Numbered from the stretch's first letter, positions 20,023 through 30,674 are shown. The stretch: 64,000 nt of DNA from Bryobacterales bacterium (GCA_028819575.1 JAPPLB010000069.1:24470-88469); one strand, 5' to 3'. A program made the numbers and translations. The notes: a model not told the origin generated them from the sequence alone.

Positions 20023-20910
20023 TCAATGCTTCCAGGGCGGCATCTCGGGAAGCAGCTTCTCGAACTCGGCGATGCGCGCGGCTTCGTAGTCTCCCCCGTA
20101 GGAGCCGGCAAAGAAGCGATCGAGGGCTTCGTCGCGAAGACGCTTCCAGGAGTCTTCTTCGTGGCCGGGGTTGACGGGATAGAACAGGACGCCGGTGGCG
20201 CGGGCTGCCTTGAGGTCGCCGGGAGCGTCGCCGATCATCAGCATTCGGTCATTGGCATAGCCTTTGCCCGCGGTCAGCACGCTGAGGTGCTCGGTCTTCT
20301 TGCCGAGTTCCTGGCCGGCGATGATGGCGGGATAGTGGTCGATCCGATGCTCGTCCCATTCCCGGCGCAGCGCTTCGCCGGGCGTGCCGGAGACTACGGC
20401 GAGGTCGGCGGCGGCGGTGATGCGGTCGAGGCACTCGACCACGTTGGGGAAGGGAGGTACGCCGCTCACCATGTCGGCGATCGCGGTGTTGACGGCGAGG
20501 CTCCATGCCATTGTCCGGGCCAGCACGGGGTCGGTTTTCTCCTGGAGCACTCGCTCGAGCGACGCGTTGCTCGGGGGTAGTCCGGAGGTCACGAAGTCCC
20601 GCAGGGGTTGAAGGTCGGGGATCTCGATGCCTCGCCGCATGGCTTCGGGGTAGTCGTTGAGCAAATCCAGGGACTTGATCAGGACCGGGAAGCGGTTCAT
20701 CCCGCGATCGACCGAATAGAGGTTGGCGAACTCCCAGACCTGCCGCGCGTACTTCGCGGCCGCTTGAAGATTCCAGGTCTTGATGAATGCGGGTGTAAAA
20801 CACTCCTTATGCTTGATCTCCATCGAATCGAAGACACAGCCGTCGGAGTCGAGAGCCACGAAGAAATCGTGCTTGCGTTGAAACTCTTCGAGGGTGTTGA
20901 GGGCAGGCAT
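20023..20910 (-). CDS. HAD family hydrolase
   Basis: 295 aa; FFVALDSDGCVFDSM, LAVVSGTPGEALRREW, MLMIGDAPGDLKAARATGVLFYPV. Confidence 0.88.
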   Translation of the reverse strand: MPALNTLEEFQRKHDFFVALDSDGCVFDSMEIKHKECFTPAFIKTWNLQAAAKYARQVWEFANLYSVDRGMNRFPVLIKSLDLLNDYPEAMRRGIEIPDLQPLRDFVTSGLPPSNASLERVLQEKTDPVLARTMAWSLAVNTAIADMVSGVPPFPNVVECLDRITAAADLAVVSGTPGEALRREWDEHRIDHYPAIIAGQELGKKTEHLSVLTAGKGYANDRMLMIGDAPGDLKAARATGVLFYPVNPGHEEDSWKRLRDEALDRFFAGSYGGDYEAARIAEFEKLLPEMPPWKH

Positions 20911-21085
20911 GGGTGAGGCAGCGAACCCCTTACTCTACGGGATTTTCACTCATGCAGGAAAAGCGCCTGCTACGGTGCTCTGTGAAAGTCAGGGCTAGCG
21001 AGGCTCCGCCTCCGACCGACCAGCAGGGCAACGGACCGTCGCCGGAATTTGACTCGAATGTGAACCTTGGCAGCGAAGAAAAAAA

Positions 21086-21967
21086 CTAGAAGTCTCCCGA
21101 CTTCAGGTAGGTCACGATGGCTTCCAGCTCGTCGCGCGCATAAATGGATTCGTAGTTCGCCGGCATGGAAGAGGCCTGACGGTTCGCCACCTTGTCGACC
21201 TGGTCCTTGTAGAACGTGCGGAGCGGCGGCGGGACGGCCTCCTTGTCGTAGACCTGAATACGCTCATCCGTCTCTGATTTCTTCACGCCCGCGACCGTCT
21301 CACCGGACGTGGACGTAACCACAACCTGATCGAAGCCCTCGGCGATCGATACACCGGGGTCGAGAATATCCGTCATCAACTCTTCAACCGACTTTTTCGC
21401 CGCCGCTGAAGAAAGGTCGGGGCCGACGGCGGTTCCTTTCCCCCCGAGCCTGTGACAGATGGCGCAGCGCTTCTGGTTGTTCAGATCGAAGAAGAGGTCA
21501 TGTCCGCGCTTGGCTTCGCCAGTCAGTGACTCGGCGCCTTTGCCCGAACGCGCAACCCTGATCGTTGCCGAGGCGAGATTGCTCGGACCGAGGCTGATGA
21601 TGTAGGCCGTCGCCGCCCAGATGTCCTCGTTCGGCAGGATGTTGTTCCAGGGCGGCATGGTCGTGCCGGGCACGCCGCCGTGAATGACATCGTAGAGTTC
21701 CTGCGGGTCCCAATCTTTGTTGCGCAGGTCGGGGCCGCGCGCGGCTCGGCCCTCGGAGCCGTGGCAATAGCCGGTTGCGCAGTTCTGTGCGAAAAGAGCG
21801 GAGCCCTTGGCAATGAAGTCAGGATCCTTGAGATTCACCGTCGTCTGGGCGTTCAATGCCCCGGCGGAGAAGATCACGGCGGCAGCGATCGCCGTCAGCA
21901 GCGGCCAAGGTCCACGCATCACTGCGGGCTGCGGCTTGGATCGATTGCGAAGCATCGTCTCGGCCAT
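21086..21967 (-). CDS. secreted diheme c-type cytochrome
   Basis: Start at MAETMLRN within longer ORF; heme motifs CATGYCH (CX4CH) and CAICH (CX2CH); 8 nt after PQQ dehydrogenase stop. Confidence 0.85.
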   Translation of the reverse strand: MAETMLRNRSKPQPAVMRGPWPLLTAIAAAVIFSAGALNAQTTVNLKDPDFIAKGSALFAQNCATGYCHGSEGRAARGPDLRNKDWDPQELYDVIHGGVPGTTMPPWNNILPNEDIWAATAYIISLGPSNLASATIRVARSGKGAESLTGEAKRGHDLFFDLNNQKRCAICHRLGGKGTAVGPDLSSAAAKKSVEELMTDILDPGVSIAEGFDQVVVTSTSGETVAGVKKSETDERIQVYDKEAVPPPLRTFYKDQVDKVANRQASSMPANYESIYARDELEAIVTYLKSGDF

Positions 21968-21975
21968 CGAACGGT

Positions 21976-23679
21976 TTACTCCGGTAGAGCGAATACGAAC
22001 AGTGTCGCGCCGCTCGGAAAGTCCTCGGCCTCCGGCCAGAGTTGCGTGATCAATCCCGCCAGCGCCGAACCCCAGCCGCTTGGGATCGCTACGTACTGTC
22101 TGCCGTTGACCGCGTACGTCATGGGCGAGCTGCGGATGCCGGATCCGGTCCGAAACGACCACAGTTCCTTGCCGGTCTCCGCATCGAGAGCGAATGCTTT
22201 TCCGGTTGCGTCGCCCGTGAACAGAAGGTTTCCTGCCGTAGCGAGTTGCGAGGCGAGCAGCGGGTACTTGTGACGGATCCGCCAATGCTGCTCCCCGGTG
22301 ATCGGATCGTAAGCGGAAAGATGTCCTCCGGGCTCGCCCTTGTCGGTGTGAGCCAGGGTGAACTCGCCGCCAAAGTACGTCATGCCCTCGCGCGGTTCCT
22401 CGGCGCGGGAGAGCACCTCCTGGCACCACTCGATCCCCGTCGTATAGAACCAGCCGGTCTTGGGGCTGTAGGCGCCGTGATTCCAACTTCTTCCGCCGCC
22501 TATCGACGGGCACATCTTTATCGTCTCGCCGACCTTGGGCTCTTTGCGATCGAGGAGCCTGCCGTTCTCGTCAATGCCCGAGATCCAGTCGATGTTGTCC
22601 GCCAGGGGCCAGGCATTGATGAACTTGCCATCGGTCCGATCAAGCACCCAGGTGAAGCCGCCCTTGTTGGGGTTCACCAGCAGATTGCGCTTCTCGCCGC
22701 CGTATTCCAGATCGACGAGCACGATCTCGTAGGCGCTGTCCCAGTCCCAAACGTCGTAGGGAATCTCCTGATAGTGCCATATCAGCTTGCCCGTGTCGGG
22801 ATCGAGCGCCACGATCGAGTCGGTGTAGAGGTTGTCTCCTTTGCGGGACTCGCCGTAGAAATCCGCGGCCGGGTTCCCCACTCCCCAGTACAGAATGTCG
22901 AGCTCGGGATCATAGGAGCCGGTGATCCAGCTTGAGCCGCCGCCGAATTTCCAGCTATCCCCCTTCCAGGTATCGTTACCCGGCTCGCCGGGACCGGGGA
23001 TCGTCCAGAAGCGCCAGGCGTGCCGACCCGTCTTCGCGTCGAATGCGCTGATGTAGCCGCGGTGGGCCGAATCGCCGCCGGTGACTCCGGTCACGATCTT
23101 GTCCTTGACGAGCAGAGGAGCGCCGGTGATGTTGCAGCCGCACTGTTTGGCGTTCTCGATCTCGACCTGCCAGACCTCGCGGCCCGACTCGGCGTCGAGA
23201 GCCACCAGCTTGTTGTCGAGCGTTCCCATGAACACCAGGCCGTGCCCGACCGCAACGCCGCGGTTCCAGGTGCCGTAGAGACCGGGAATCTCCTCCGTCC
23301 GAGGGTGATAGTAGTGCCACAACTCTTCGCCGGTCACGGCGTCGATCGCGAAGACCCGGTTCCACGCGCCGGTGATGTACATCACACCGTCAACAACGAT
23401 GGGCGACGATTGTAGACCGCCGTCTATCTCGCCGGTTTGGAACGTCCAGACCGGAATCAGTTTCTTGACGTTGCCGCGGTTGACTTGGTCGAGCTCGCTG
23501 TAGCGCCATGCGTCGTAGGAGCCGTAATAGCTGAGCCAGTTATGAGGTTCGCTCCGGGATTCATTCAGCCGTTTGGGCGTCACTTCGGCCCCGAGAGTGA
23601 GGCCGCATAGCATCACCGCCAGTAAGACCGGCGTCACTCCGGTCTTGCAAGCGGTAGTTGGATGACCGATACGGTTCAT
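21976..23679 (-). CDS. PQQ-dependent methanol/ethanol-type dehydrogenase
   Basis: Start at MNRIGHPTTACK within longer ORF; repeated PQQ propeller motifs (AIDAVTGEELWHY, ALDAESGREVW, AFDAKTGRHAWRF, ALDAETGKELWSF). Confidence 0.9.
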   Translation of the reverse strand: MNRIGHPTTACKTGVTPVLLAVMLCGLTLGAEVTPKRLNESRSEPHNWLSYYGSYDAWRYSELDQVNRGNVKKLIPVWTFQTGEIDGGLQSSPIVVDGVMYITGAWNRVFAIDAVTGEELWHYYHPRTEEIPGLYGTWNRGVAVGHGLVFMGTLDNKLVALDAESGREVWQVEIENAKQCGCNITGAPLLVKDKIVTGVTGGDSAHRGYISAFDAKTGRHAWRFWTIPGPGEPGNDTWKGDSWKFGGGSSWITGSYDPELDILYWGVGNPAADFYGESRKGDNLYTDSIVALDPDTGKLIWHYQEIPYDVWDWDSAYEIVLVDLEYGGEKRNLLVNPNKGGFTWVLDRTDGKFINAWPLADNIDWISGIDENGRLLDRKEPKVGETIKMCPSIGGGRSWNHGAYSPKTGWFYTTGIEWCQEVLSRAEEPREGMTYFGGEFTLAHTDKGEPGGHLSAYDPITGEQHWRIRHKYPLLASQLATAGNLLFTGDATGKAFALDAETGKELWSFRTGSGIRSSPMTYAVNGRQYVAIPSGWGSALAGLITQLWPEAEDFPSGATLFVFALPE

Positions 23680-23750
23680 GAGGTTGGGAACCAATATTGT
23701 ATGCCCCGGATCGAAAACATGCGACCGGGCGCTCCCGCGGCCGAGCCGCT

Positions 23751-24740
23751 TCACAGGTGTTCGTTGAAGAACTCGACCATCGCCTCGAAAGCGGCAATGG
23801 TGAAGGAGTGGCCGCCTGGTTGCTGATGTACGACGAACCCCGAGGGTCTGCCGGCGCGCTCGAAAGCAGGACGCACCGTGGCGACAAACTGGTCGACGCC
23901 CTGCCTCGGCATCCCGACATCCTCGGTCGGCGCCCAGAGCATCAGTGGTTTGGGTGCGATCGCCGCCGCGAAGTCCGCCTGGTCGCCTTTGGCGAGCATG
24001 CCAGGCACCCACCAGTAGGTGCCGTGGTAACTGATCCGGCCCTTGCGTGCGAACACATCCACTGATCCCACTCCGCCGCAGAGGGGCGCGGCGGCCGCGA
24101 TGCGTTCATCGATCACCCACATGTAGAAGGAGGTAATCCCCCCGAACGACATGCCCGTCGCGCCGATCCGCTTCGGGTCGACGTCCGGACGCTCGGACAA
24201 CCAGGTCACCGCCTGCCGGATTTCATGCAGCACGGCCCCCATGCCCGTGCGGTCTCGCGTCAGAAGAACGTTGGATTGCGTGTTGACCGGCGGGCCGCGC
24301 CGGTCGAGCCCGCGTTGGGTCATCGATAGCGCGACATAGCCGCGCCGCGCCAGTTCGCGAGCCCACCCCAGCATTCGCGTGTGGGGCTTGTCGCGGCCGT
24401 AGCGCACCCACTCTCCCGGGCCGAATTCCTTCGTGACCATCGAGTCCCTGCTGCCGCTCGAACCATGCAGGCAGATGACCGCGGGCAGCCGCCCGCCAAT
24501 CTTCGCGGGCTTGACAATGAACGCCGGAACCGTCTCCTCATCGAGCGATTTCCACGAGATGTCCTCGATGATCAGTCCTTCCTCGGTTCGTGTCCCATGC
24601 GCCGCCACGTCCGCCGTGGGGTGCTCCTGCGGCAACTTCAGCAGGTCGATGAACGTCTTGCGAGCGACAGCCGCAAAGGGCTCGCTCTGCGCCGTGGCAG
24701 TGGCTGCCGCGAGAAGCAGTAACAAAGCGATGCGAATCAT
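23751..24740 (-). CDS. alpha/beta hydrolase (dienelactone hydrolase/acetyl-xylan-esterase-like)
   Basis: 329 aa; PAVICLHGSSGSRDS, IGATGMSFGGITSFYM nucleophile elbow, signal peptide. Confidence 0.85.
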   Translation of the reverse strand: MIRIALLLLLAAATATAQSEPFAAVARKTFIDLLKLPQEHPTADVAAHGTRTEEGLIIEDISWKSLDEETVPAFIVKPAKIGGRLPAVICLHGSSGSRDSMVTKEFGPGEWVRYGRDKPHTRMLGWARELARRGYVALSMTQRGLDRRGPPVNTQSNVLLTRDRTGMGAVLHEIRQAVTWLSERPDVDPKRIGATGMSFGGITSFYMWVIDERIAAAAPLCGGVGSVDVFARKGRISYHGTYWWVPGMLAKGDQADFAAAIAPKPLMLWAPTEDVGMPRQGVDQFVATVRPAFERAGRPSGFVVHQQPGGHSFTIAAFEAMVEFFNEHL

Positions 24741-24812
24741 GATGCGATTCTATCCGATCCCCGGTCGGTCGCTCGTCCAGGGAAGATACCCAACAACCGT
24801 GCAGCTCCGGCT

Positions 24813-25781
24813 CTATTCAACCAACTTCCGCCAAGCCGCCTCGAACGGTTTGAGGTCGGGCCAGGGGCCGTTGAGCGCTTCCATGAAGGCGAGAAGGTCG
24901 GCTTTCTCGTCGTCGCCCAGCTCGAGCGGATCGATCTCCGTCTCGCCGATCCCGCTGTCTTGCGGCTCGCTGTAGAAATCGATCACGTCGCGCAACGTGG
25001 CGAATCGGCCGTCGTGCATGAACGGCTCGCGGCCCTTCCAGTTGCGCAGCGAAGGGGTCTTGAACATGCCCATTTCCGCTTCGTCTTTCGTGACGGCGTA
25101 CCGTCCCTTGTCGTCTTCGGTAGCGGTCCCGATATTGTGGAAATCCCCGTCGGTGAAGTTGCGGCCGATGTGGCAGAGGGCGCATTGACCCGTGGTGAAG
25201 AAGGTCATGCGCCCACGGTTCTGCGCCTCGCTCAGCGCCGATCTGTCGCCTTTCAGCCAGCGGTCGAAGGCCGCCTCGCCGGTGACCAGACGGCGTTCGA
25301 AATCGGCGATCACGCCGGCAATGTCGTCGATGCTGATGCGCTTGACGCCCAGCGCCGCGAACGCTTTGCGGTAATGCGGTTCGGCGCTCACTCGCGCCAC
25401 GGCTTCGTCGAGCTTCAAGTCCAGCTCGATCGGATTGGCGATCGGCCCCTTCGCCTGTTCCTCGAGCGATTCCGCTCGTCCGTCCCAGAAGAAGAACTCG
25501 GCCTCGTCGAGGTTCACCACCGTAGGGACATGGCGCGGCAGCAGGTCCCCGTGCGCGCCTTTCGCCAGCGCCACGCCTGATTCCCAACCCTTGTCCGGCA
25601 GGTGACAGCTAGAGCACGAAAAGTTTTTCGGACGCGACAGGATCGGATCGAAGAAGAGCTTCCAGCCCACAGCCTCACGCGCCGTGACGGGCTTCGCGGA
25701 TTCGATGTCCGCTCCCAGGGCGGATCCAACCGCAAGCAGGGCGGCCAGCAACGGAAAGTGTCTCAGGTTCATGACTCGCAT
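24813..25781 (-). CDS. cytochrome c peroxidase / MauG family diheme protein
   Basis: 322 aa; FSCSSCHLPDKGW, VVNLDEAEFFFWDGRAESLEEQAKGPIANPIE, GQCALCHIGRNFTDGDFHNIG. Confidence 0.92.
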   Translation of the reverse strand: MRVMNLRHFPLLAALLAVGSALGADIESAKPVTAREAVGWKLFFDPILSRPKNFSCSSCHLPDKGWESGVALAKGAHGDLLPRHVPTVVNLDEAEFFFWDGRAESLEEQAKGPIANPIELDLKLDEAVARVSAEPHYRKAFAALGVKRISIDDIAGVIADFERRLVTGEAAFDRWLKGDRSALSEAQNRGRMTFFTTGQCALCHIGRNFTDGDFHNIGTATEDDKGRYAVTKDEAEMGMFKTPSLRNWKGREPFMHDGRFATLRDVIDFYSEPQDSGIGETEIDPLELGDDEKADLLAFMEALNGPWPDLKPFEAAWRKLVE

Positions 25782-26080
25782 CTTCCGACTTCAAGGCACT
25801 CCGGCAGCCGGCGAAGCTCGACTTCAATCTCAGTGTATTCGCTTCGGCTTGTCCCTCGCGAGCAGGTCGTCCACCGGCACCTTCCCACACTGCCTGTCTG
25901 GTCACCTGACGGACCTCTCGCGTACTTGTCCTTGCCACGTGATGAGAAATGCCCCCTGACCGCCGGACGAACGGATCCGGCCTCATCCGATGTACGCTAC
26001 TCTCAACAGAGACGGCAGAAGCCGTCCTGTTCTGAAACCGGTCCGCCGGCCCCCACCCGCAACCCGAACGACATTCCGAA

Positions 26081-27199
26081 ATGAAAATCACCCGGATCGA
26101 GCCCATCCCCATCAACGTTCCCCTCAAGAAGGGGCTGACGACCAAGACCGCTCATGGCGAGCACATCGATTCTCCCTACGTCCTCGTCCGCGTCCATACC
26201 GACGAAGGCCTCATCGGGCTCGGCGAGGCAACCGTTGCGCCCCGCTGGAGCGGCGAGACCAGCGTGGGCTGCGTCGAGGCGCTCCGGAATTTCCTCGGCC
26301 CGGCGATCTGCGGCGAAGACCCGACACGCGTCTCGTTGGTGCGCCAAAAAATGGACCGTGTCCTGAAACTGAACCCCTTCACGAAGGCCGCCGTCGAGAT
26401 GGCTCTCTGGGACCTTGCGGGGAAGGCCGCGGGAGTCCCGGTCTATCAGCTGCTCGGCGGACTCCTTCACGACGAAGTGCCCATCAAGATGGTAGTCGGG
26501 GCATTCGGAATCGACAAGGCATGCTCCCTCTCCGAGCGTTTCCTCGACTGGGGAGTCAAGTGCCTCAAGGTCAAGGTCGGACTCGACCCCGCCGGCGACC
26601 TCGACCGCGTCAAGGCGGTTCGTGAACTGGCCGGCCCCGGTATCCCGATCGGCATCGACGCCAACTGTGGCTGGAACGCGGCGCAGGCTCGCCGCATGCT
26701 GGCCCGGCTCGAAGAGCTCGATATTCTGTTTGCCGAACAGCCCGTCGGTGTCCATGACCCCGCTACCATGGCCGATGTCCGCCGCTCCACCACGATACCC
26801 ATCATGGCGGACGAGAGCATCTTCACGCTCAACGACGCTTTCCATCTGACGCGGCATCATGCCGCGGATATCCTGAGTGTTTACCCCGGAAAACATGGAG
26901 GAGTTCAAGCGACGCTTGAGATCGGTCATGTCGCTCGCGCCGCGGGCATCGTGTGCGCCATGGGCAGTAATCTCGAGCTCGGCGTCGGCACCGCCGCCAT
27001 GCTGCACTTGGCCGTCGCCGAGCCCTCGATCGACAGCGAAACCTACCCCGCGGATCTCCTCGGTCCCCTCTACCACGACGCCGACATGATTACCGAACCC
27101 CTTTCCATCGGCCCGGTCACCGCCAAGCCGCCCAGCGGCCCCGGCCTCGGCGTCGAACTCGACGAAGATCAGTTGGCGCGCTACCGCACCGACACATAG
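26081..27199 (+). CDS. mandelate racemase/muconate lactonizing enzyme family protein (enolase superfamily)
   Basis: 372 aa; KCLKVKVGLDPAGDLDRVKAVRELAGPGIPIGIDANCGW, IPIMADESIF. Confidence 0.92.
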   Translation: MKITRIEPIPINVPLKKGLTTKTAHGEHIDSPYVLVRVHTDEGLIGLGEATVAPRWSGETSVGCVEALRNFLGPAICGEDPTRVSLVRQKMDRVLKLNPFTKAAVEMALWDLAGKAAGVPVYQLLGGLLHDEVPIKMVVGAFGIDKACSLSERFLDWGVKCLKVKVGLDPAGDLDRVKAVRELAGPGIPIGIDANCGWNAAQARRMLARLEELDILFAEQPVGVHDPATMADVRRSTTIPIMADESIFTLNDAFHLTRHHAADILSVYPGKHGGVQATLEIGHVARAAGIVCAMGSNLELGVGTAAMLHLAVAEPSIDSETYPADLLGPLYHDADMITEPLSIGPVTAKPPSGPGLGVELDEDQLARYRTDT

Positions 27200-27304
27200 C
27201 CCTGTATGTCTCACCACGTGGGAGGCGAAGTCCGTGCGGGTTACAAGACACGAATCACGGCCTTTTTACGCTTGCTGCGGCCATGAGGTGATGAGTGATG
27301 CAGG

Positions 27305-28636
27305 TCAGTGCAGCGATATCTTGACGCTGTCAACTCCGAACCACTCGTAACCGGAGGGATTCCAATGCACGGCTCCATCGTCCGGCTGGGACCTGCCCAG
27401 GGCGTCGAACGCTCGCACGCGGAATTCCATGGCGGTGCCGCCCCCATCCAGGTAGCGTTTCCAGCCGTACCAGAAGGTCACGTTCCACGGGTGCCAGCCA
27501 TAGGGGCTGAGAGGAGCCTCGACGTTCACTCGCTGCCAGGTGTTTCCTCCGTCCAGGGATATTTCGACGGCGACGATTTCCGTCCGGCCGTCGTTCCATG
27601 ACACGCCGCTCACCGTGAGAGGACCGACGAGGCGCCGCTCGTCGTTCACTGGATTCCAGATGACGCTCTTGATCTTCTGCCGCCAGGTGGGATGGGTCGT
27701 CTCCGCCCTCGCTTCCGGCTGACTGCCTGGCTCGATGCGCTCTCGAAACGTTCGGTACCTCTGTGCATGGTGGCGGCTCCTCGACGCCTCTTTCTCGAAC
27801 CGCAGCCGGCTTACCCACTTCACGTTCATCGACCCGTAGTAGCCGGGCAGCACCAGCCGCAGCGGTCCGCCGTGAATGGCCGGTATCGGCTCGCCGTTCA
27901 TGTGCGTCGCGAGCAGGGCCGTTTCCAGCACGTCCGCAAGCGGAACGCTTTGCTCGTAGTCGTCGTCGTCCGATGATGCGGGCGAATCGCGTCCCTCGGC
28001 CGTCAGGAACCGGGCATCCTCGTCCACCATCAAGCCGGAGGAGTCCAGCAACTGCTTCAAGCGGACACCCTTCCATCTGATCTGGCCCATTCCGCCGCGT
28101 TGCCATTGCGTGCCCTTGGCCATGGCGGTTTGTGAATAGAAGGCGCGGCCGTTGCCGGCGCATTGCAACACCGCAACAACCTCGCTCTGCTCGATCCCGG
28201 CCAGGTCCGAAAAGCTGACTGTCATCGCTGGTGCGACAAGGCCGCTCAATTCGAGCTCCCAGTCGGTGGCCGGAAAGGGGCTCAGCGTCAGGCTCCCCGG
28301 CGGGAGCTGGTTGTTCCGGACGAACAGTAGCTCTTTGGGAGTCAGGAGATGCTCCCTCAGCAACTGCACCGGGGTTTCCACGACCCCCGTCACGGCGTCA
28401 TGGACGATCATCCGAGGGTCCTTGCCCACGGCGGCAAGGAATGCCTGCGGGTTCTGCGCGAAGGCCGGCAGGCTCGCCACCGGGAGGACACGGGCGGCAA
28501 CCGATGCACCGCCCAGTCCCCTCAGGAACTCTCTCCGCCCAAGTCGCGCCGAAGTCCCTCTGAGGTGCGAAGTCTCGGAACCCTGCCGTGGTTTCGATGG
28601 CGAATCGGCAAAAACCCAACTTCGTGGATGAGCCAA
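27305..28636 (-). CDS. sulfite oxidase-like molybdopterin-dependent oxidoreductase
   Basis: Tat-like LGRREFLRGLGGASVAARV; Mo-Cys region VVAVLQCAGNGRAFY; Mo-co dimerisation-like C-terminus. Confidence 0.88.
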   Translation of the reverse strand: MAHPRSWVFADSPSKPRQGSETSHLRGTSARLGRREFLRGLGGASVAARVLPVASLPAFAQNPQAFLAAVGKDPRMIVHDAVTGVVETPVQLLREHLLTPKELLFVRNNQLPPGSLTLSPFPATDWELELSGLVAPAMTVSFSDLAGIEQSEVVAVLQCAGNGRAFYSQTAMAKGTQWQRGGMGQIRWKGVRLKQLLDSSGLMVDEDARFLTAEGRDSPASSDDDDYEQSVPLADVLETALLATHMNGEPIPAIHGGPLRLVLPGYYGSMNVKWVSRLRFEKEASRSRHHAQRYRTFRERIEPGSQPEARAETTHPTWRQKIKSVIWNPVNDERRLVGPLTVSGVSWNDGRTEIVAVEISLDGGNTWQRVNVEAPLSPYGWHPWNVTFWYGWKRYLDGGGTAMEFRVRAFDALGRSQPDDGAVHWNPSGYEWFGVDSVKISLH

Positions 28637-28938
28637 AGTGCGTGGATTATATCACCCGCTCTTCCTGTGGTTCGTGTCTCGCAACGCGCAAGTTATGACA
28701 CAGCCGCGCACCTGTTGATTTGACACGATTTGTGCGTTGCCGTATGTTTGTCCTGGAGTCGCGGTAGGGTAGAAGACATCGTGACACCCGCGTCCACGAC
28801 AGCCCGGTTGATCGTCGGCGCTGCCCGAGCGTTCACCCGGCAAATACCTTGTACCGATTTCGCAGCGAACTACGTCACTACATCGAGCGCCGTCGGACTC
28901 ACCGAGCTTTGACTCTCCAACGCCAAATCCCTGCGGCA

Positions 28939-30453
28939 ATGGCCGTTATGCTGCTGCTTGCGGCGGCGATCCCCATGCACGCGCAGCCGTTGCCGGGGCC
29001 TCGGTATCCTGGACCCCTGCCGGTCCCCGATCCCAGCGGCGGACGTGTCCCGACGACGCGCGCTCCCAGGCCGTATCCGCCGTTCCCCGGCGACCGCGGC
29101 ACCACAACCACAAGGAGGGTTCCCGCGCCCGACCTGCCGCCCTACAGCGGTCCCCAAATCCACTATGGAACTGTGGACGAGGTCGAAGAAAAGAGGCTCG
29201 TCATCGTCACCACTGACAAGCGATTCATCACGTTCGACCTCTTCAAGGAAACCGAGGTCTGGCGCAAAGACGAACAGGTCAAGCTGTCGGACCTTCAGAA
29301 GGGCGACACGGTCCGCGTGGAAGCGGACCGCTCCCCCAAAGGCTTCCTGAGTGCGACGCGCATTTTCATCGACGACCCTCCCATAGCTGAAGGCGAGAAA
29401 GCTCCTCAACCTGCTGACGAATCCGAAGCGGACCCGTCACAACCCGACGATCGCCCTACCATTCGAACCGGCGCCGACACCTGGGATTATTCCGATCCGC
29501 CGCCCAGGGAACACATACCGGTCGACAGCGACGACCCCGGCCCGCCCGTTCTCCGACGCAAGACCGAAGAGGAGGTGGCGCGCATCCGGAGAGAGCGAGC
29601 GGCCAAAGCAGCCGCGCAGCCGCCGCAGCCCCCTCCGGCTCCCGGCGAAGGCGTCGAAACTTTCGACGTGAACACCGGTCCCCCGCCGCCCGATCCGCTC
29701 ATCGAGAAGGCCCGCGCCCGAGCCGAAGCCTTTACGGACAATCTGCCGAACTTCATCTGCCGCCAACTCGTCTCGCGGTTCGAGAGCCAGACTAAGCCCG
29801 CGGACTGGATGCCGCTCGACATCGTTGAGGCCGAGGTCGCCTTCGAGGAGGGCATGGAGTCGTACCACTCCATCAAAGTCAACGGCAAGCTTCTCAAGAA
29901 GCAGGAAATGAGCGCGGTCGGGGGCAAGGGCGGAACGTGGTCCACGGGAGAGTTCGGAACCGTCTTGAGCAACATCTTCGAGCCATGGTCCCTGACCAGT
30001 TTCAAGTTCCGGCAGATCGATACCTCAACCAGGCCGAAGAGCAAGGTCTACTGGTTTCACGTCGAGCAATCGCGCTCGAATTGGGAGGCCCGCATCGCTT
30101 CGGTGTCGTACCTGCCGGAGTACCGGGGCGCCATCTGGATTGACGAGGAATCCGCGCGTGTTCTCCGCATCGAGATGCAGGCCATGAACTTGCCCCTGAG
30201 CTTCCCCGCCGACACCCTGGAGCTCAACATCGACTACGGCCTCGTCCGCATTGGCGGACAAGAGTACCTTCTTCCCGTCCACTCGGAAAACCTTTCGTGC
30301 ATGAGAGGCGAGTTGCGCTGCAACTGGAACAGGATCGACTTCCGCAACTACCGCAAATTCTCTGCCGAGTCCACCATCTTCCAGACCGATTCCGACATCG
30401 ACTTCGACAACAAGGAAGCCCCCGATCCCCAGCAGGAACCCGAAAACCGGTAA
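28939..30453 (+). CDS. secreted hypothetical protein with Pro-rich region
   Basis: Start at MAVMLLLAAAIPMHAQ within ORF 28849-30453; OB-like VDEVEEKRLVIVTTDKRFITFDLFKETEVW segment. Confidence 0.7.
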   Translation: MAVMLLLAAAIPMHAQPLPGPRYPGPLPVPDPSGGRVPTTRAPRPYPPFPGDRGTTTTRRVPAPDLPPYSGPQIHYGTVDEVEEKRLVIVTTDKRFITFDLFKETEVWRKDEQVKLSDLQKGDTVRVEADRSPKGFLSATRIFIDDPPIAEGEKAPQPADESEADPSQPDDRPTIRTGADTWDYSDPPPREHIPVDSDDPGPPVLRRKTEEEVARIRRERAAKAAAQPPQPPPAPGEGVETFDVNTGPPPPDPLIEKARARAEAFTDNLPNFICRQLVSRFESQTKPADWMPLDIVEAEVAFEEGMESYHSIKVNGKLLKKQEMSAVGGKGGTWSTGEFGTVLSNIFEPWSLTSFKFRQIDTSTRPKSKVYWFHVEQSRSNWEARIASVSYLPEYRGAIWIDEESARVLRIEMQAMNLPLSFPADTLELNIDYGLVRIGGQEYLLPVHSENLSCMRGELRCNWNRIDFRNYRKFSAESTIFQTDSDIDFDNKEAPDPQQEPENR

Positions 30454-30674
30454 ACGAGCCGCCCGAAGATGCACAGGTCGTTAGTGTGATCGGGCGACGC
30501 AATGTGAGAACTTCCCGTGGTGAGCCAAGTAGAATGCATCGAAACGTCATGGTGCTTGGGGAGTCGGGGAAGGGAAACCGACACGAACGACACGATCCTC
30601 TACGTCCGCGAAGCGCCGCCCCGGCTTGACACAGGCCCCACAAGGGACTCAAAGTAAAAGCATTACCTGCCCAT

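Noticed and set aside
26003-27217. 404-aa minus-strand ORF opposite the enolase-superfamily gene
   Set aside because: Antisense shadow frame of a high-GC conserved gene; no recognisable domain. The same reasoning excludes 16691-17740, 36633-37883, 42668-43477, 46961-47944 and 48387-49490.
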